Made by a program: the position numbers and the translations under genes
The notes under the pieces: generated by a model
Database searches by the model: none
What the model was told of the DNA's origin: nothing
Seen by the model: only the letters and a program-made list of their open reading frames with translations
Source of the DNA: Acinetobacter sp. 10FS3-1
GTDB taxonomy: Bacteria > Pseudomonadota > Gammaproteobacteria > Pseudomonadales > Moraxellaceae
Assembly: GCF_013343215.1 (NCBI RefSeq)
Contig: NZ_CP039143.1
Span: forward strand, 372,001-436,000
DNA length: 64,000 nucleotides
Direction of reading: 5' to 3'
Shown here: piece after piece, positions 18,267-26,935 of the stretch
How the letters are laid out: each line of letters starts with the position of its first letter
Numbering within the stretch: position 1 is the stretch's first letter

Positions 18267-19274
18267 GTGAGTCAGCTAACGGATGCATCCGTCGTATTGC
18301 GTTTAGGTTATCAGGCAATTCGTCGTGCAGGGTTACCTACAGAAGAGCTTCTGAGCAAAGCCGGAGTGGCTTTAAATCAGGTGGAGGCCAATGATCGTAC
18401 TCCATTAAGTGCTCAGTATGCCTTCTGGGTTGCCGCAGAAGAAGTCAGTAAGGATCCAGATATCGGCTTACATCTGGGTGAGCATTTACCGCTTTATCGA
18501 GGGCAAGTGATTGAACATCTGTTTATCTCTTCTGAAAACTTTGGCGAAGGGCTTAAGCGGGCATTGGCCTATCAGCGTCTGATCAGTGATGCCTTTGATG
18601 CTAAACTGGTCATTGAGGATGATCGCTGCTATCTGAGTAATGGAGAACAGCGTTTTCCAGAAAGTCTGGTTAACCGGCATTTTACCGAATGTGCGATGTC
18701 AGGCGTGCTGCGCTTTTTTAAATTTATTACAGAAGGACGCTTTGAACCGATTTATATCGACTTTAACTTTTCCAGAGGAGCAACCGATGATGAATATTTC
18801 CGTGTTTATGAATGTCCGGTCAGCCTAGGACAAAAAGAGACCCGATTATATTTTGATCCCAGTATTCTCGATTATCCACTGTGGCAGGCAGAACCGGAAC
18901 TGTTACAGCTGCATGAGCAGTTAGCAATTGAAAAGTTGCAGGAACTGGCACGCTATGATCTGGTGGGGGAAGTACGCCGTGCGATTGGTTCCACCCTGGA
19001 AAGTGGCGAAACCACTTTGGAAACGGTGGCGGCACAGCTGAATATTACGCCACGCCGTTTGCGAACCCAGCTCAGTGAAGCCAATACCAGCTTTCAGCAG
19101 ATTCTTTCAGATTATCGCTGTCGTCTGGCCAAACGTTTGCTCGCTGGCACCAATGAAAGTGTTGAACGGATTGTCTATCTGACCGGATTTTCAGAGCCGA
19201 GTACATTCTATCGGGCTTTTAAACGCTGGACCAATGAGACCCCAGTAGAATATCGCAAGCGCAAACAGCGTTAA
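18267..19274 (+). CDS. AraC-family transcriptional regulator
   Basis: 335 residues. The N-terminal domain (about 10-200) is of the arabinose-binding-like type found in OruR/ArgR-like AraC proteins (IGLHLGEHLPLYRGQVIEHL). The C-terminal double helix-turn-helix (about 235-332) has the usual signature, including VERIVYLTGFSEPSTFYRAF and a final ETPVEYRKR. Translation probably starts at GTG 18267, six to seven bases after AAGGAAGG. It has no adjacent target operon, so the regulon is unknown. Confidence 0.88.
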   Translation: MSQLTDASVVLRLGYQAIRRAGLPTEELLSKAGVALNQVEANDRTPLSAQYAFWVAAEEVSKDPDIGLHLGEHLPLYRGQVIEHLFISSENFGEGLKRALAYQRLISDAFDAKLVIEDDRCYLSNGEQRFPESLVNRHFTECAMSGVLRFFKFITEGRFEPIYIDFNFSRGATDDEYFRVYECPVSLGQKETRLYFDPSILDYPLWQAEPELLQLHEQLAIEKLQELARYDLVGEVRRAIGSTLESGETTLETVAAQLNITPRRLRTQLSEANTSFQQILSDYRCRLAKRLLAGTNESVERIVYLTGFSEPSTFYRAFKRWTNETPVEYRKRKQR

Positions 19275-19288
19275 GTTACCTCCCTAAG

Positions 19289-19313
19289 TCCCTCCTAACA
19301 TGAGGGATTTTTA
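19289..19313 (+). terminator. Terminator of the AraC gene
   Basis: TCCCTC and GAGGGA pair around a seven-base loop, followed by T5. Confidence 0.7.
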
Positions 19314-19379
19314 TTCCTTTATTTTGACCGGCATGCAGTTGCTGATAGGAAGGATTAGGGAAGGTCAAAATTTTTAAGA

Positions 19380-20177
19380 TTATTCTGGCAGGTTAAGCCA
19401 ATGCGGCCCTAAAGGAACCTGGGGCAAATTAAACTGTTGCGGATATTCAGCCTGGATAAAATATAGACCATCCGGGGCAGCGGTAATCCCAGCAGCTTTA
19501 CGGTCTTCAGCTGCGAAAATGCTATCAATATGGTCAATATCATACATGCCCTGACCAATTTCCAGTAAACAGCCCATGATATTACGCACCATATGGTGCA
19601 GGAAGCCATCGGCTTGAATGTCGAGCACCAGATATTGACCATGCCGGATCAGACGGCAATGACTGACATGGCGGACTGGCTGCCTGGATTGACAGGCGGC
19701 GGCACGAAAGCTTTCAAAATTATGCGTGCCTTCAAACTTCGTTGCAGCCTGTACCATCTTGTCTACATCCAGCGCATCGTAAATATGGGTCACCTGCTTA
19801 TGCAGCAAGGCTGGACGTATGGGATGATTGTAGACAATATAACGATAACGGCGGGCTTGGGCCTTAAAGCGCGCATGAAAATTTTCATCCATTTCTTTGA
19901 TCCACTGGATCGAAATATCTTTCGGAAGCTGGCTGTTACAGCCACGTAGCCAGCCATGAAGAGAGCGTATTGCACAGCTATCAAAATGCGCAACCAGATT
20001 TGTGGCATGTACTCCGGCATCTGTGCGACCCGCACCATGCAAAGTGACAGGTTCATTGGCGACTTTCGAGAGTACTTTTTCAATAGTTTCCTGCACACTA
20101 GCTACGCCCGGCTGCTGCGTTTGCCACCCCCGATAGTTGGCTCCAGAAAACTCAATCCCGACTGCAAAACGTTGCAT
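19380..20177 (-). CDS. truA: tRNA pseudouridine synthase A
   Basis: Converts U38-U40 of tRNA anticodon stems to pseudouridine. 265 residues. The catalytic Asp53 lies in GAGRTDAGVHA; other family blocks are FSGANYRGWQTQ, ARRYRYIVYN, FEGTHNFESFRAA and FLHHMVRNIMG. The gene lies downstream of the asparaginase gene (18-base gap to its stop), and in Pseudomonas truA likewise follows fimV. Confidence 0.97.
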   Translation of the reverse strand: MQRFAVGIEFSGANYRGWQTQQPGVASVQETIEKVLSKVANEPVTLHGAGRTDAGVHATNLVAHFDSCAIRSLHGWLRGCNSQLPKDISIQWIKEMDENFHARFKAQARRYRYIVYNHPIRPALLHKQVTHIYDALDVDKMVQAATKFEGTHNFESFRAAACQSRQPVRHVSHCRLIRHGQYLVLDIQADGFLHHMVRNIMGCLLEIGQGMYDIDHIDSIFAAEDRKAAGITAAPDGLYFIQAEYPQQFNLPQVPLGPHWLNLPE

Positions 20178-20195
20178 ATAGACCTCAAACCCTGA

Positions 20196-21164
20196 CTAAT
20201 CGTACCAATGGCGATGCCATTGTTCTACAGTATCGTATTGTAAATACATTTTCAGGGCTTTTGCATACAGATCGGCATGTCCATAACTGTCATTGAGTAA
20301 AATCTGGCATTCATGGACCCATTCGGCAATGGCATAGCGCTGGTCGGTCGCGCCAAATGGGACCTGGGTGGTGAGTACCGAAATACAGCCTTGTGCATAA
20401 AGTTGATCAATAAGCGTAACCAGAGCCTGGTTTACGGCCAGGTTGCCTGTTCCAAAGCCCTGCAGAAACAGAAAATGCGGAGGCCATTGCAGAAGGTTAC
20501 GCAGATTAGCTAACTGCTGACTTAAATCAATCGGCTGCATCATGATGCTCATGCAGTTAAAGCCGGCAGCTTTTTCAATATCCTGAAGGGTGACCCGATA
20601 CACTTGCTGTGAAGGCTGAAGGGGAATATGCGACTTTAAGCCGGTAAACGCATTCAGTTCAGTGGTATGTTGTTTTAATGCTGTTTGCGCGTGCAGCAGT
20701 TGTTGGTGAAAGGCCAGATAAACGCCCGGGGGGGACTGAAGCACTGACTCTAAGGCAAATCTCAGGTTGTCTAAAGCATCACTAAATTCGCGGATCGCAT
20801 CTCCCTGAACATTGAGCAGGGGATACTGGCTGCCGGTCAATATCACATGCGCAGACTGGGCCAGACAATGGGCCAGCACAGCACTGGCATAACTGAGCGT
20901 GTCTGTGCCATGAATGATGATAAAATACCGGATTTCCTGTAATTGCAGCTCTTGAATGAACTGTACCAGTTGCAGCCAGTCTGCGGCTGTACAGGCGCTA
21001 CTGTCTTTAATGACGGGTGCACGATAGCATTGTACAGCATAGTCTTGATGCAGTAGATGCTCAAGCTTAGGCAGGAAAAGCTCAGCCGACATGGGAGCAA
21101 GCGGATCGCCCACACATCCGAAAGTACCGCCCATATAAATTAATGCAATATTATTTTTCATCAT
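20196..21164 (-). CDS. Type I L-asparaginase family protein
   Basis: Likely hydrolyses asparagine to aspartate and ammonia. The two threonine motifs are present: IYMGGTFG (nucleophilic Thr14) and HGTDT with its following SYAS. LTGSQYPL and GFGTGNLA also fit. At about 322 residues with no signal peptide it resembles cytosolic type I enzymes. ATG 21164 begins MMKNNIALIYMGGTFG; a longer frame from TTG 21179 lies inside the preceding terminator hairpin and is unlikely. Substrate preference between asparagine and glutamine is not readable. Confidence 0.85.
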   Translation of the reverse strand: MMKNNIALIYMGGTFGCVGDPLAPMSAELFLPKLEHLLHQDYAVQCYRAPVIKDSSACTAADWLQLVQFIQELQLQEIRYFIIIHGTDTLSYASAVLAHCLAQSAHVILTGSQYPLLNVQGDAIREFSDALDNLRFALESVLQSPPGVYLAFHQQLLHAQTALKQHTTELNAFTGLKSHIPLQPSQQVYRVTLQDIEKAAGFNCMSIMMQPIDLSQQLANLRNLLQWPPHFLFLQGFGTGNLAVNQALVTLIDQLYAQGCISVLTTQVPFGATDQRYAIAEWVHECQILLNDSYGHADLYAKALKMYLQYDTVEQWHRHWYD

Positions 21165-21192
21165 AAAAAAAGCAGCCAAATCTGACTGCTTT
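21165..21192 (-). terminator. Terminator after the FimV C-terminal gene
   Basis: On the minus strand AAAGCAG (21192-21186) pairs with CTGCTTT (21175-21169), then continues in T. It falls between the FimV-like gene and the asparaginase start. Confidence 0.75.
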
Positions 21193-21210
21193 AGTGTAAA
21201 TCGAAATATT

Positions 21211-22533
21211 TTAAGAAGCGATTCTATTCAGTAACTGCTCAGCCTGCTGCTGCTGTTCAGGACTGTATTCATTTTCAGATTCTGCAATGACTTCACGTGC
21301 GGCTGCATAAGCGCCTAATTGAATATATTGCTCGGCAAGTTCGAGGTTCAACTCGGCTTCATTCACCTCACTTAATTCCGGAAACGATTGTACCAGTGGA
21401 TCACCTTGATCTGTTGCTGCTGGAGCAGGAGGAGCAGGAATTTCAAAATTAACTACTGTCGCAGCCGGTACTGGCTTTTCAGTTTCAGGGTTATCGAATT
21501 TAAAGTCCAGTCCAGAAGTTTCCGCAGGTACTTCGCTTGCAACAGGAGTCGTCAGATTTGACAGGTCAAATTCAACCTGCGCTTCAGTGGTTTTTTCAGC
21601 TTCTGTCGCAGGTGTATCCAATGAGAAAGAGAAATCTAAAGGTTGAATCTCTTCATTCGATGGCGTAACCACTGTCGGCTCTACATTTGCCGCAGGTTCA
21701 AGCTCTAATTTAAAGTCCAGACCGGGTGCTGGTTCGCTTGCTGCTTCTGGTGTGCTCTTAATATCTTCAACTGGAGCCGCATCTTGAAAGTTAAAATCTA
21801 AGCTATTGGCTGCTGGTGCAGATGTGTCTTCTACTGGCAGGGTTTTAGTCGCAGCACTAGCAGGTTCAAAGTTAAATTCCAGAGGTTGGATGTCGGGTAC
21901 AGGTTCAGAGGCGACGGCCGGTTTACCTGGCTGTAATTCCTGCTGTAACTGTTCAAATGCCTGCTCATTAGAGGGTGTTGGAGCAACCAGACTATCAAAG
22001 GCACTCTGAGCCGCTGCATTATCCTGTGCTGTCACAGTTTGTGGCTGTACGCTTTGAAAATCAATAGTTTCTTGAACAGCATTTGCTGCTTTTGCATATT
22101 CACTTTGCTTAGCTTCAGCTTGGGTTAAAATATCATCCAGCTCTAAAGAGCGAATATGGTTAATCAGTTGAGAAATCGCAAATTCATCTTTTTGCAAGAT
22201 ATGAATATCAAGCAACAGTAAATACAGTTCATGTTGGGAATTATCCCGATTTAAAGCCTGATTAATGTTAGCTTCGGCTGAAAAGAAATTCCGTTCCTGA
22301 ATCAGGGTTTCAATCTTTTTACGGGTATCGTCAGAGAGCGGTGTAACCGTCTTTTTCGCGGTTGCTGGCTCTACCACCTTGGTTTTTTGCGGGGTCACTT
22401 TAGAAGCTGTAGTTGGCTTCTTTGCCTTCACCGTTTTGGTTTTTGCCTGATCTGCTGCCTGAGCATCTTGCCGTTTTTTGAAAACCAGCAAAACAATGAT
22501 CAATATTACTAATGGAATCACATAAATCAGCAT
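21211..22533 (-). CDS. FimV-like inner-membrane protein: cytoplasmic half with FimV C-terminal domain
   Basis: 440 residues. It starts with a single membrane helix (MLIYVIPLVILIIVLLVF, KKR just inside) and then has a Lys/Thr-rich linker. A TPR-like block follows (about 70-130), then a long acidic Pro/Ala-rich region. The end is the FimV C-terminal TPR module (NLELAEQYIQLGAYAAAREVI). The disordered region repeats a short motif of the LDFNF kind at least five times (PLEFNFE, SLDFNFQ, GLDFKLE, PLDFSFS, GLDFKFD). In Pseudomonas FimV, a polar hub for type IV pili and twitching, these parts lie in one chain with the LysM part. Here they are a separate gene with its own AAGGGG ribosome-binding site. 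Confidence 0.85.
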   Translation of the reverse strand: MLIYVIPLVILIIVLLVFKKRQDAQAADQAKTKTVKAKKPTTASKVTPQKTKVVEPATAKKTVTPLSDDTRKKIETLIQERNFFSAEANINQALNRDNSQHELYLLLLDIHILQKDEFAISQLINHIRSLELDDILTQAEAKQSEYAKAANAVQETIDFQSVQPQTVTAQDNAAAQSAFDSLVAPTPSNEQAFEQLQQELQPGKPAVASEPVPDIQPLEFNFEPASAATKTLPVEDTSAPAANSLDFNFQDAAPVEDIKSTPEAASEPAPGLDFKLELEPAANVEPTVVTPSNEEIQPLDFSFSLDTPATEAEKTTEAQVEFDLSNLTTPVASEVPAETSGLDFKFDNPETEKPVPAATVVNFEIPAPPAPAATDQGDPLVQSFPELSEVNEAELNLELAEQYIQLGAYAAAREVIAESENEYSPEQQQQAEQLLNRIAS

Positions 22534-22604
22534 GTTATTACCCCTTAAAGAATAGAAGAGCGTTGGTGTTCGCCTATTCCAAATAAATCTTCATGTATAA
22601 CTTT

Positions 22605-23987
22605 TTAATGAGTTGGCTTCTTATCTACCTGTTGTGCTTTCAGCTGTTGTTGCAGTTGAGCAAGACGGGCATTTAATAATTGAATTTTGTGATCCTTCTG
22701 ATTGAGAGCCAATTCTAGTTCAGTTACGTTTCTCTGTAATTTAACGGTTTTTTCTCGGGCTGTCATAACTTTTAATGACAACTCTTTTGAAGTTTGCTGT
22801 TGTTCTGTGTTCTGATTTGCAGAAACATGGCTGGAATTGTTCTGGTTCTCAGCCACCAAGCTCATTTCTGCCTCATTCAGACGGTATTTGGTTTTCGCAG
22901 CAGGGCGTGTAGGAGCCTCAACCTGCTTGTGCTTTGCCACTTTCACTGCCGACACTGTGCCAATACCATCCAGATTCAAGGCTGCACCTTTACGCAGGCG
23001 ATTCACATTGCCACCGATAAAGGCGTGGTCATTACGCTCTTTCACTTGTTGCATGATTTCATGTACAGGACGTTGCTGTTCCTGAGCAATCCGTGAGGCA
23101 ATGCTCCAGAGCGATTCATTGGATTGCACCACATAGCTGGCAACCTGAGAGGCTGTTGTTTTAGGCGGGGCTTTGGCTTGAGTAGGTGCTGCTTGTGCCT
23201 GTTTTTGTGCCAACTCTTTTTGATATTTCTGGACCAGCGGGTCTAGTGATGCCTGAGATTGGGTGGTATCTGTTTGTGCTAAAGCCTGTGCTGGAGTAGC
23301 TCTGCCATCAGAATCCACTACAGGTTGAGTTGCGACCTTCTGCGACTCAGTAGTGACTGTCTGCTCAGGCTGAACCGCATGAGGCATTGTAATTGCTTTG
23401 GGAATCGAGCTGCTCGATAGAGGTGGAGGTGTCGTTGATTGTACTACCAGAGATTTTTCTGCAGGAAGGGCAGTTTGGGCTCTTTGCGGCGCGGGATGAT
23501 GCTGGGTACTCACCGGCAAGTTCAAGGCAATATCTTTTTCGCTGGCGACCACAACCGGGGACAGCGTATGCTCATTTTGTTTCAGGCTGGCTTGCAATAA
23601 ATCTGTTTTGGTCTGCAGCGAGGTCCGGATATGCTGCAAACGGGCTGCATTTCCTTGCTTGATCTTGACAATAATATTCAGCTCACGATCGGTCACCGGA
23701 CGTGATGAGGTGATGGTAATGACCCCGGTTCCGTTGCTATTACGGCGAGTAAAGAAATTCAGATGACCTGGTGGCTGATGTACAGCGCCCATGGCGATCA
23801 GATCTTCTGGTGTAGCCAGACTGACTTCAAGCGGAGTATTGATATCAGATTGTCGGAAGATCATTTCTGCATACAGCAGCTCCCCAGGTGCGGACTGGAC
23901 TTGTACGGGATCCACATTAATCGCATAACTGGTCTGTGAAGCAATAATGGCTAAAATGGCAAGTTTTAATTTGTTATATACAGTCAT
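22605..23987 (-). CDS. FimV-like periplasmic protein: N-terminal LysM half
   Basis: About 460 residues from ATG 23987. A signal peptide (LKLAILAIIASQTSYA, cleavage before INVDP) is followed by the FimV N-terminal domain (about 20-130; GELLYAEMIFRQSD, LNFFTRR, ITITSSRPV). A Gln/Ala/Pro-rich linker leads to a LysM-type peptidoglycan-binding segment (YVVQSNESLWSIASRIAQ) and a C-terminal coiled coil (about 410-455). It ends with a true stop 71 bases before the membrane-anchored partner gene. Upstream in-frame ATGs exist at 24008 and 24029. It probably binds the cell wall and contacts the partner near the inner membrane; that contact is inferred. Confidence 0.85.
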   Translation of the reverse strand: MTVYNKLKLAILAIIASQTSYAINVDPVQVQSAPGELLYAEMIFRQSDINTPLEVSLATPEDLIAMGAVHQPPGHLNFFTRRNSNGTGVITITSSRPVTDRELNIIVKIKQGNAARLQHIRTSLQTKTDLLQASLKQNEHTLSPVVVASEKDIALNLPVSTQHHPAPQRAQTALPAEKSLVVQSTTPPPLSSSSIPKAITMPHAVQPEQTVTTESQKVATQPVVDSDGRATPAQALAQTDTTQSQASLDPLVQKYQKELAQKQAQAAPTQAKAPPKTTASQVASYVVQSNESLWSIASRIAQEQQRPVHEIMQQVKERNDHAFIGGNVNRLRKGAALNLDGIGTVSAVKVAKHKQVEAPTRPAAKTKYRLNEAEMSLVAENQNNSSHVSANQNTEQQQTSKELSLKVMTAREKTVKLQRNVTELELALNQKDHKIQLLNARLAQLQQQLKAQQVDKKPTH

Positions 23988-24080
23988 CTTAATCGTGAGC
24001 TCAGTCATTATCGCATAGCGAAAAATCATAGATTAACGGGATGTTTGTTTTTTGTAAAATGTTTACATAATACTTACACA

Positions 24081-24109
24081 AAAAAGCCGATCAATAAAGA
24101 CCGGCTTTT
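24081..24109 (-). terminator. Terminator of asd
   Basis: On the minus strand AAAAGCCGG...TCGGCTTTTT forms a stem with one G-U pair and a six-base loop, 23 bases past the asd stop. Confidence 0.8.
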
Positions 24110-24131
24110 AGAATTTACGACTTAAATGCGA

Positions 24132-25250
24132 TTATGCATTTTTATAGTCAATCAGAATACGCAACATACGACGTAAAGGCTCAGCAGCACCCCACAGCAA
24201 TTGGTCGCCTACAGTGAACGCGCCAAGATATTCTTTGCCCATGTTTAGCTTGCGCAGACGGCCAACCGGAACACTCAAGGTACCAGTGACAGCCACAGGG
24301 GTAAGGTCGCTCATTGATGCTTCACGTGTATTTGGCACAACTTTCGCCCAGTCATTTGATTGACGGATGATGTCTTCCACTTCGTTTAATGGCACATCTT
24401 TTTTCAGCTTGATCGTCAATGCCTGGGAGTGACAGCGCATAGCACCGACACGAACACAGTGGCCATCAATCGGAACAATTTGCTGGTTAGCCAGAATCTT
24501 GTTAGTTTCTACCTGGCCTTTCCATTCCTCTTTCGACTGACCGCTTTCCAGCTGTTTGTCGATATATGGAATCAGGGAACCCGCCAGAGGCACACCGAAG
24601 TTAGCAGACGGGAAGCCTTCCCCACGTTGCAATTCTGCGATTTTTGAATCAATATCCAGAATTGGTGAGCGTGGGTCATCCAGCAACTCTTTGGTATTAT
24701 TGTATAAATAACCCATGCCGGTGATCAGTTCACGCATATTCTGCGCGCCTGCACCAGATGCAGCCTGATAGGTCATTGAGGTTGCCCATTCCACCAGATT
24801 GTTCTGGAACAGACCGCCTATGCCCATCAGCATCAGGGAAACAGTACAGTTACCACCCACAAATACTTTGGTGCCCTTGACTAGACCGTCTTTGATGACA
24901 TTCATATTGACAGGATCAAGCACGATGATGGCTTCATCTGCCATACGTAAGGTAGATGCTGCATCAATCCAGTAACCATTCCAGCCTTCGGCTTTCAGTT
25001 TCGGGAAAACCTCAGAGGTGTAGTCGCCACCCTGACAGGTAATAATGACATCCATCTGCTTCAGACTGTTAATGTCTGTTGCATCCATAAGTGCTGGGGC
25101 AGTTTTACCGCCAAATGCAGGTGCTTCACCACCTGCATTACTGGTGGAGAAATAGAATGGCTCAAAATGAGCAAAATCATTCTCATCAACCATACGTTGC
25201 ATAAGGACGGAACCGACCATCCCGCGCCAACCGACCAGACCTACTTTCAT
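24132..25250 (-). CDS. asd: Aspartate-semialdehyde dehydrogenase
   Basis: NADPH-dependent reduction of aspartyl phosphate, the branch point to lysine, diaminopimelate, threonine and methionine. The 372 residues start with the nucleotide-binding [20 protein letters not shown]. The nucleophile is Cys135 in [14 protein letters not shown], at the same position as in Haemophilus/E. coli enzymes. The substrate- and general-base-containing [17 protein letters not shown] is also present. It sits upstream of the FimV genes, as near asd-fimV in Pseudomonas, but its own terminator separates them. Confidence 0.97.
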   Translation of the reverse strand: MKVGLVGWRGMVGSVLMQRMVDENDFAHFEPFYFSTSNAGGEAPAFGGKTAPALMDATDINSLKQMDVIITCQGGDYTSEVFPKLKAEGWNGYWIDAASTLRMADEAIIVLDPVNMNVIKDGLVKGTKVFVGGNCTVSLMLMGIGGLFQNNLVEWATSMTYQAASGAGAQNMRELITGMGYLYNNTKELLDDPRSPILDIDSKIAELQRGEGFPSANFGVPLAGSLIPYIDKQLESGQSKEEWKGQVETNKILANQQIVPIDGHCVRVGAMRCHSQALTIKLKKDVPLNEVEDIIRQSNDWAKVVPNTREASMSDLTPVAVTGTLSVPVGRLRKLNMGKEYLGAFTVGDQLLWGAAEPLRRMLRILIDYKNA

Positions 25251-25440
25251 GTCACTTTGCCTCGGTGCGTTAAAAAATTCAGAAGATGTTCGAGTGTATC
25301 AAAACGGGATTCAACTGCAATAGCTACACAATCAAAACATCAATATTCTTGAGAAAAATATCTGCTTTATGATACATACAAAACTGATAAAGTCAGTTTT
25401 CTTTAAGAAAAAATAATAACTTAGTACAGAGTAAATTTTT

Positions 25441-26571
25441 ATGATGTGGATTATCCAGAGTGTCGCTATTGTCGTTATTTGGCTCAGTTTCTGGTCACTT
25501 ATTCCACGAGATGAGTGGTGGATACGTGGCGCAGACTTTCCACGCCTGCAAATTCTGGTCTTGGGCTTCATTGCTTTTATTCTGTTTTTAGCGGTCGATC
25601 ATCCCTGGAGTTGGGTGAGCCAGCTTATTTTTGTCGGGCTGATTGCAGCCTTGGCCTATCAGCTAAAAATGGTACTGCCTTATACCTTTGTCTGGAAAAA
25701 GCAGGTGAAACAGGTCAGACAGGATCAGCTGGATCCCCAGCGCCAGATTTCCCTGATCGTTTCCAATGTACTGACCACCAATACCAAATACCATCTGCTC
25801 ATTGAGAAAATTCAGACTTTGCAACCAGATCTGGTATTAACTCTGGAAACGGATCAGGTCTGGCAAGATGCACTCGCTATAATTGAGCAGGATTATCCTT
25901 ATCGGGTACCTGTGCCGTTGGATAATCTGTACGGCATGCATCTATATAGCAAGCTCAAGCTCAGTAATACTGAGGTCAAATTTATTCTGAGCGATGATAT
26001 TCCTTCAATTCACACAACAGCGACTTTGCGTTCTGGCCAGACCGTGCAGCTGTACTGTTTGCATCCCAAGCCGCCCAGCCCGACTGAAGCCAAGGATTCC
26101 ACTTTACGCGATGCGGAATTATTAATTGTCGGGGACCAGATCAAGGATCTGGATGAAAGCTGTATAGTCATGGGTGACCTGAATGATGTAGCTTGGTCCA
26201 GAACCACACGTTTATTCCAGCGTATCAGTGGCTTACTTGATCCGCGTGTCGGGCGGCATTATATCAATACTTTCCATGCGGATTATCCTTTATTACGCTG
26301 GTCACTTGACCATGTGTTTCATAGTCGTGATTTTGCTTTGGTGCATATGGAGCGTTTAGCCCATATAGGCTCAGACCACTTTCCGATTTATCTGATTTTA
26401 CAAACGGGACGGATATTTGAGCATTTACAGGAAGAGCTGGAGCAAACCGATGAGGATGAGCAGGAAGCACATGAAGCAATTACGGAAGGCATTGAAAAAG
26501 CTGAAAAAGAAGAAAAACCTGTCACTGATGAGGTGGCGGTGGCTTATAAAGAGGGAGCTAAATATCCCTAG
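25441..26571 (+). CDS. Membrane-anchored endonuclease/exonuclease/phosphatase-fold protein
   Basis: 376 residues. Three hydrophobic segments (about 4-22, 38-53, 57-76) are followed by a soluble EEP-type domain (about 100-325). The domain shows the metal-binding and catalytic landmarks LVLTLETDQVW, YCLHPKPPSP, VMGDLNDVAWS, SLDHVFHS and IGSDHFPIY. The C-terminal tail of some 40 residues is strongly acidic (EEPVT-type repeats). The fold hydrolyses phosphodiesters or phosphates; the active site probably faces the periplasm. No partner or substrate can be inferred from the neighbours. Confidence 0.85.
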   Translation: MMWIIQSVAIVVIWLSFWSLIPRDEWWIRGADFPRLQILVLGFIAFILFLAVDHPWSWVSQLIFVGLIAALAYQLKMVLPYTFVWKKQVKQVRQDQLDPQRQISLIVSNVLTTNTKYHLLIEKIQTLQPDLVLTLETDQVWQDALAIIEQDYPYRVPVPLDNLYGMHLYSKLKLSNTEVKFILSDDIPSIHTTATLRSGQTVQLYCLHPKPPSPTEAKDSTLRDAELLIVGDQIKDLDESCIVMGDLNDVAWSRTTRLFQRISGLLDPRVGRHYINTFHADYPLLRWSLDHVFHSRDFALVHMERLAHIGSDHFPIYLILQTGRIFEHLQEELEQTDEDEQEAHEAITEGIEKAEKEEKPVTDEVAVAYKEGAKYP

Positions 26572-26935
26572 TTTTATGGGAAAAGTGTAGGATATGGCTT
26601 ACAGCAGTTGACGCTTCTTGCGAATAGGCAGCTAGGGAGGAATCTCGTATTCTGGACTCATCAGCACAGGGAGTCGAGAAAGGATATTCTCATAAGGAAG
26701 ACGAAGCTGAATGAAATCATTATGGAGATGATGCTGAAAGGGAAATCAAAAAACAAAAAAACCAACATGTGAAAGCACAACCTCATTAACCCGGGTTTTA
26801 CAGGATGTAAAACCCGGGTTAAATATTTTTCTTTTATATTCAATTGAAAATTAAAATAATTTTTATAGCAAATAAACCCGGGAAAACACGAAAATGGCAG
26901 TTGCGATGTCGATATCTTTGTATTTGATCGGGAGT
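26572..26935. other. Convergent intergenic region with a long perfect hairpin
   Basis: 364 bases between convergent genes. Apart from the hairpin at 26786-26822 and a third CCCGGG-centred copy (AAACCCGGGAAA, 26874-26885), nothing gene-like is visible. A 60-codon minus-strand frame here is not convincing. Confidence 0.5.
26786..26822. terminator. Perfect 16-base inverted repeat, probable bidirectional terminator
   Basis: TTAACCCGGGTTTTAC and its exact complement flank a five-base loop. The plus-strand exit is AT-rich rather than a clean T run, so strength as a terminator is uncertain. Another structured-RNA role is possible. Confidence 0.55.

Noticed and set aside
22534..22604. Frameshift joining the two FimV genes
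   Set aside because: The downstream gene has its own AAGGGG ribosome-binding site and starts with a membrane helix; no single shift would join the frames over the 71-base gap.
26661..26843. 60-codon minus-strand ORF in the convergent gap
   Set aside because: It begins within the perfect hairpin region and has no ribosome-binding site or family resemblance.
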